A stretch of 64,000 bases of DNA from Flavobacteriaceae bacterium GF1 (GTDB taxonomy: Bacteria; Bacteroidota; Bacteroidia; Flavobacteriales; Flavobacteriaceae). The position numbers were made by a program, and so were the translations under genes. Of the stretch, positions 61,462 to 64,000 are shown piece by piece (position 1 is the stretch's first letter; each line of letters begins with the position of its first letter). A model generated the notes under the pieces. It made no database searches. It saw only the letters and a program-made list of their open reading frames with translations, and was not told the DNA's origin. The DNA is taken from NCBI GenBank assembly GCA_009797885.1, contig WNKP01000017.1:1-64000 (forward strand). The letters run 5' to 3'.

Positions 61462-64000
61462 CAGTTACCCTTTTCGTAAGACTTTTTATAGGTTCCCCTA
61501 CCGTTATAATAGACATAAAGGGTGACATCCGTGTTGGCCAGGTTGTCCGTGGTCCAATCCAAAGTACCGTCCACTTCATTGGCGATCGCCGGTGTAAAGG
61601 TTGGCTCGGTCGCCTGGTTCAGGTAGATCTCCAATAGATAACCCGCCTTCATGTCCACCAAACTGAATGATGTAAAATCGTTGATGGTGTTGTCATAATA
61701 TTGGTGGGAGACCGCATAACCATCGCTGTTTACGAAATCAATTGAGGTAGAACCCGCACTTTCCATTGCCGCGGGATCTTTAATGATATATTCCGTTCCG
61801 GCTACCGGGGTGCCCGCATCGTAATTGGACTGTGAGATTTTTACCATGTTGGTGATCGCTTCCGCTCCGGTGGGCTGGCCCGTAAGGTCGGATTGGATGC
61901 CACTTTCACCATCGGCCGTTGTGGTTATTCTTTCCCAAGCACCGCCCACTCCAAGAAAAGTATCACCTGAATTATTACTGTACAGTTTACCGTTTTCGGG
62001 AAAGGGCGCTGTGGTCTGTGGGTTGAGTTTCAATTGCTGCGCAACCACCGCCTGTGATGTTTCGATATTGTTCGAAGATGCTATTGCACCGACCGTAAGT
62101 TGGTTTGTTCCGATGTTCACCTGTCCGTTATAGGAAAGCTGCCCGTTTATCTCAAGTCGTAGCTCCTTGTTGGAAACCAGGTTTTGGAGGTACAGCCCCT
62201 TTGCATCGTCGGACCATGCCAAGGCACCGTCCGTAACTGTCGTAGCTTCGTTTTGAAAGATGAGTGCCTGCGTATTGTTGGTGTCCGTCTTCTTTTTTAA
62301 AGTAACCGGCTCTTGGTAAACGTGGTTCCCCGTCCAAGTGTAATTGGCCGTTTGGTCCACTGAACCTACCAAAGTTGAGGGATCGATCAAATCAAACCTA
62401 TCCGAGGTGGTTGAAACCGCCAGTAAATGGCCCGCAGTCTCGGTGCCGTTCTGGATAAACAGGTTATCTATCAATATCCGGTTTGGTCTCACCAACCAAT
62501 CGTTTTCCGACACCACTTCTATATCCCCCTTGATGCCCGTTGTGACACCCGAATTCGCATTAAACCATCCACGTGTCAGTAATACTTGGTCACTGGCTGA
62601 ACTGGTTATAAGTGCATTTGTCAAAGACGGGGCGGTTATAAGGCCAGACTTGAGTATGGTAAGTGCATCGCTCCTATTGGCCGTACTTGCTCCATTGCCC
62701 ACATTGAACACCCTATCCGCGGCATCAAAAAAAGAACTACTATTTTGGCTATAAAGCGTTGAGTAAGTACCTACTACAACCTCCCCGAATGATGGAGCGG
62801 TGTTGCCGAAGCCCCCACCAACAAAAGAACTTCTTCCACTTGCGGTGTTTTGCAAGCCCCCAGCCACAAAAGAATAGGTGTTACTGGCAGTGTTTTGAAA
62901 GCCACCGCCTACAAAAGAATCTAATCCATTTGCGGTGTTTTGAAAGCCCCCCGCCAGAAAAGAATTGGATCCACTTGCGGTTTGGTTTTCGCCCGATGCA
63001 AATGAATTCCAACCAGTGGCACCATATGTTTCAGAGGTCGATAAACTTACCGAGAAATCGACCGCATCTTGCCCTATATTACCGTAGTTTGCTGCGTTAC
63101 GGCCTACAGGCCGCCATCCGGGTCCCGCGCCTTCGTCCAGGGCTTCCAAACCCGTGCTTGGTCCGACTGGAATATTAATAGTCTTGATTGCTCCCGTCCC
63201 GCTTGCGGTAACCCCTCCTCCCGTAAAATTTAAGGTTGTTGTACCAGTGGCCAATCCTATTCCTTCGTCTTGTACGGTCAATGAACCGCCGCCTCCTGAC
63301 GCATATAAGTCAACCTCATTAAATACAACGTCCTGCACGCCAAGTGCGTTTGGAGTGGCGAAATTGGTTTGAAAGAACTTGTTTGCATTGGCACTCCCAA
63401 AAAGCACGTAGACCAAGGTCCTTGACACTTCTTGTGTTGTGTTCGCATCCTCCGCACGTGTCCAAGCCCCGGTCGAAGCAACGTAAATGCCATTTTCACT
63501 GGCATTTGTCTGGTCCTTGACCAAGACCCTGACCCCACTACTGGCATTTACCCCATCAATGGCCTGCGTTCCCGATAGCGTAATATTGGCTGTGGTAGCA
63601 ACGCTGACGTTTTCTTTTAAGAAAAGTTCGGGAGAGGACGCCCCACCCCCGGAAATCCCATCCACTTCGTCCTTCAGTTCTTGTAGTGCCGCTTGTGTAT
63701 TGGTTGAAGTGATTGTTAGGTATGGGGTAAAATCGATTTCCGAAGCCTGAAAACTTAACCAGTTTTTCAATGTTGAAATACCGTAAGGCTGAATACTTCC
63801 CGCTGCGCCTATCCTGCCCAAAAGTACATCAGGACCAATGTCCTGTAACTTATTGATACCTATACCCGCATCCAAAGCAACTTGGTCATTGCCCAAGGAT
63901 CCATCCAAATCACTAAAATTCAGGCGGTCGCTGGTGAACTGCGTTCCGTTGGCCCTAAGTATGTTTCCCGCCGTCGGTGTTGCCAAGTTAACATCGGTTA
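61461..64000 (-). CDS. Phage tail fibre protein (5' end outside window)
   Basis: At least 845 residues; the frame is open to the window edge (T-D-V-N-L-A-T-P-T-A-G before the first candidate start, a TTG at 63986), so the true start lies beyond. The N-terminal visible part has fibre motifs ('NILRANGTQFTSDRLNFSDL', 'LPNV/DEGAGPGWRPVGRN'-type spacers). Residues ~340-430 contain YadA-head-like 14-residue repeats ('ASGSNSFLAGGFQNTANGLD', 'ASNTYSFVAGGLQNTASGRS'). Further trimeric-fibre repeats and a beta-rich tip ('PTFTPAIANEVDGTLDWTTD', 'VTLYVYYNGRGTYKKSYEKGN') follow. It should mediate host recognition. Confidence 0.85.
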   Translation of the reverse strand, partial: TDVNLATPTAGNILRANGTQFTSDRLNFSDLDGSLGNDQVALDAGIGINKLQDIGPDVLLGRIGAAGSIQPYGISTLKNWLSFQASEIDFTPYLTITSTNTQAALQELKDEVDGISGGGASSPELFLKENVSVATTANITLSGTQAIDGVNASSGVRVLVKDQTNASENGIYVASTGAWTRAEDANTTQEVSRTLVYVLFGSANANKFFQTNFATPNALGVQDVVFNEVDLYASGGGGSLTVQDEGIGLATGTTTLNFTGGGVTASGTGAIKTINIPVGPSTGLEALDEGAGPGWRPVGRNAANYGNIGQDAVDFSVSLSTSETYGATGWNSFASGENQTASGSNSFLAGGFQNTANGLDSFVGGGFQNTASNTYSFVAGGLQNTASGRSSFVGGGFGNTAPSFGEVVVGTYSTLYSQNSSSFFDAADRVFNVGNGASTANRSDALTILKSGLITAPSLTNALITSSASDQVLLTRGWFNANSGVTTGIKGDIEVVSENDWLVRPNRILIDNLFIQNGTETAGHLLAVSTTSDRFDLIDPSTLVGSVDQTANYTWTGNHVYQEPVTLKKKTDTNNTQALIFQNEATTVTDGALAWSDDAKGLYLQNLVSNKELRLEINGQLSYNGQVNIGTNQLTVGAIASSNNIETSQAVVAQQLKLNPQTTAPFPENGKLYSNNSGDTFLGVGGAWERITTTADGESGIQSDLTGQPTGAEAITNMVKISQSNYDAGTPVAGTEYIIKDPAAMESAGSTSIDFVNSDGYAVSHQYYDNTINDFTSFSLVDMKAGYLLEIYLNQATEPTFTPAIANEVDGTLDWTTDNLANTDVTLYVYYNGRGTYKKSYEKGN

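Larger units (their letters stand above)
53657..64000. mobile_element. Prophage, att-proximal end (right end beyond window)
   Basis: It is bounded on the left by the tRNA-Pro fragment and contains accessory genes then a compact minus-strand late operon (tail fibre, exported protein, depolymerase, holin-like proteins, M15 endolysin, spanin-like proteins). Integrase, capsid and packaging genes are not in the window and would lie further right. An intact tRNA-Pro(GGG) is expected at the far end. Confidence 0.75.

Overview
The window looks like a chromosome segment of a marine-type member of the Flavobacteriaceae (Bacteroidota). The evidence is the many large secreted proteins ending in type IX secretion system (T9SS) sorting domains (YPNPA-type A and FTPNGDG-type B), BspA-like leucine-rich repeats, choice-of-anchor L proteins, promoter boxes resembling TAnnTTTG, and the almost complete absence of Shine-Dalgarno sequences.

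Region 1 (1-39.8 kb) is a surface-protein array, almost all on the minus strand. It holds four BspA-like LRR proteins (452, 4608, 25970, 32678), a subtilisin-LRR fusion (21879), two beta-propeller proteins (29318, 38666), a jellyroll/Ig-like protein (10360), two recently duplicated choice-of-anchor L proteins (13891, 19009), small outer-membrane barrels, exported CxxC thioredoxin-fold proteins and small helical or membrane proteins. Many genes are modular copies of one another, and eroded heads and tails of lost genes lie between them. Most transcription starts carry the same upstream element: GTCCC, exactly 18 nt, then CACT, abutting a -33-like TTG box. I count at least 14 well-spaced copies, in both orientations, always pointing at a secreted-protein gene or an unexplained transcript. 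This looks like one regulon for T9SS cargo. Three copies sit in a repeat of about 250 nt that ends in a conserved GC-rich hairpin placed just before an ATG; a further copy on the plus strand runs to a terminator with no gene in between.

Region 2 (40.1-42.5 kb) has an IbrB/IbrA-like pair (ParB-fold plus PAPS-reductase-family), translationally coupled, and a 41-residue membrane protein.

Region 3 (42.7-53.1 kb) is a metabolic island: a tandem ABM-domain protein, an AraC regulator, a polyprenyl synthetase, a HAD-terpene cyclase fusion of the bacterial drimenol-synthase type, a Crp/Fnr regulator, and a six-gene run (SnoaL, DoxX, azoreductase-like flavoprotein, SMR pump, outer-membrane protein, ABC membrane domain). 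A very AT-rich, oppositely oriented class I terpene-synthase-like gene lies at the end. Three transcription starts in this island share a TTTGYAYTGYAAY box. The first three biosynthetic genes suggest a drimane-type sesquiterpenoid route: prenyl diphosphate made, cyclised, then dephosphorylated.

Region 4 (53.66 kb to the end) is one end of a prophage. An isolated 3' half of tRNA-Pro(GGG) marks the attachment site; after it come accessory genes (a membrane protein with a ubiquitin-like fold, an SRAP protein, a trypsin-like protease, small unknowns) and then a tightly overlapping minus-strand late operon encoding a tail fibre (running off the window), an exported accessory protein, a pectate-lyase-like depolymerase, holin-like membrane proteins, an M15 endolysin and spanin-like proteins.
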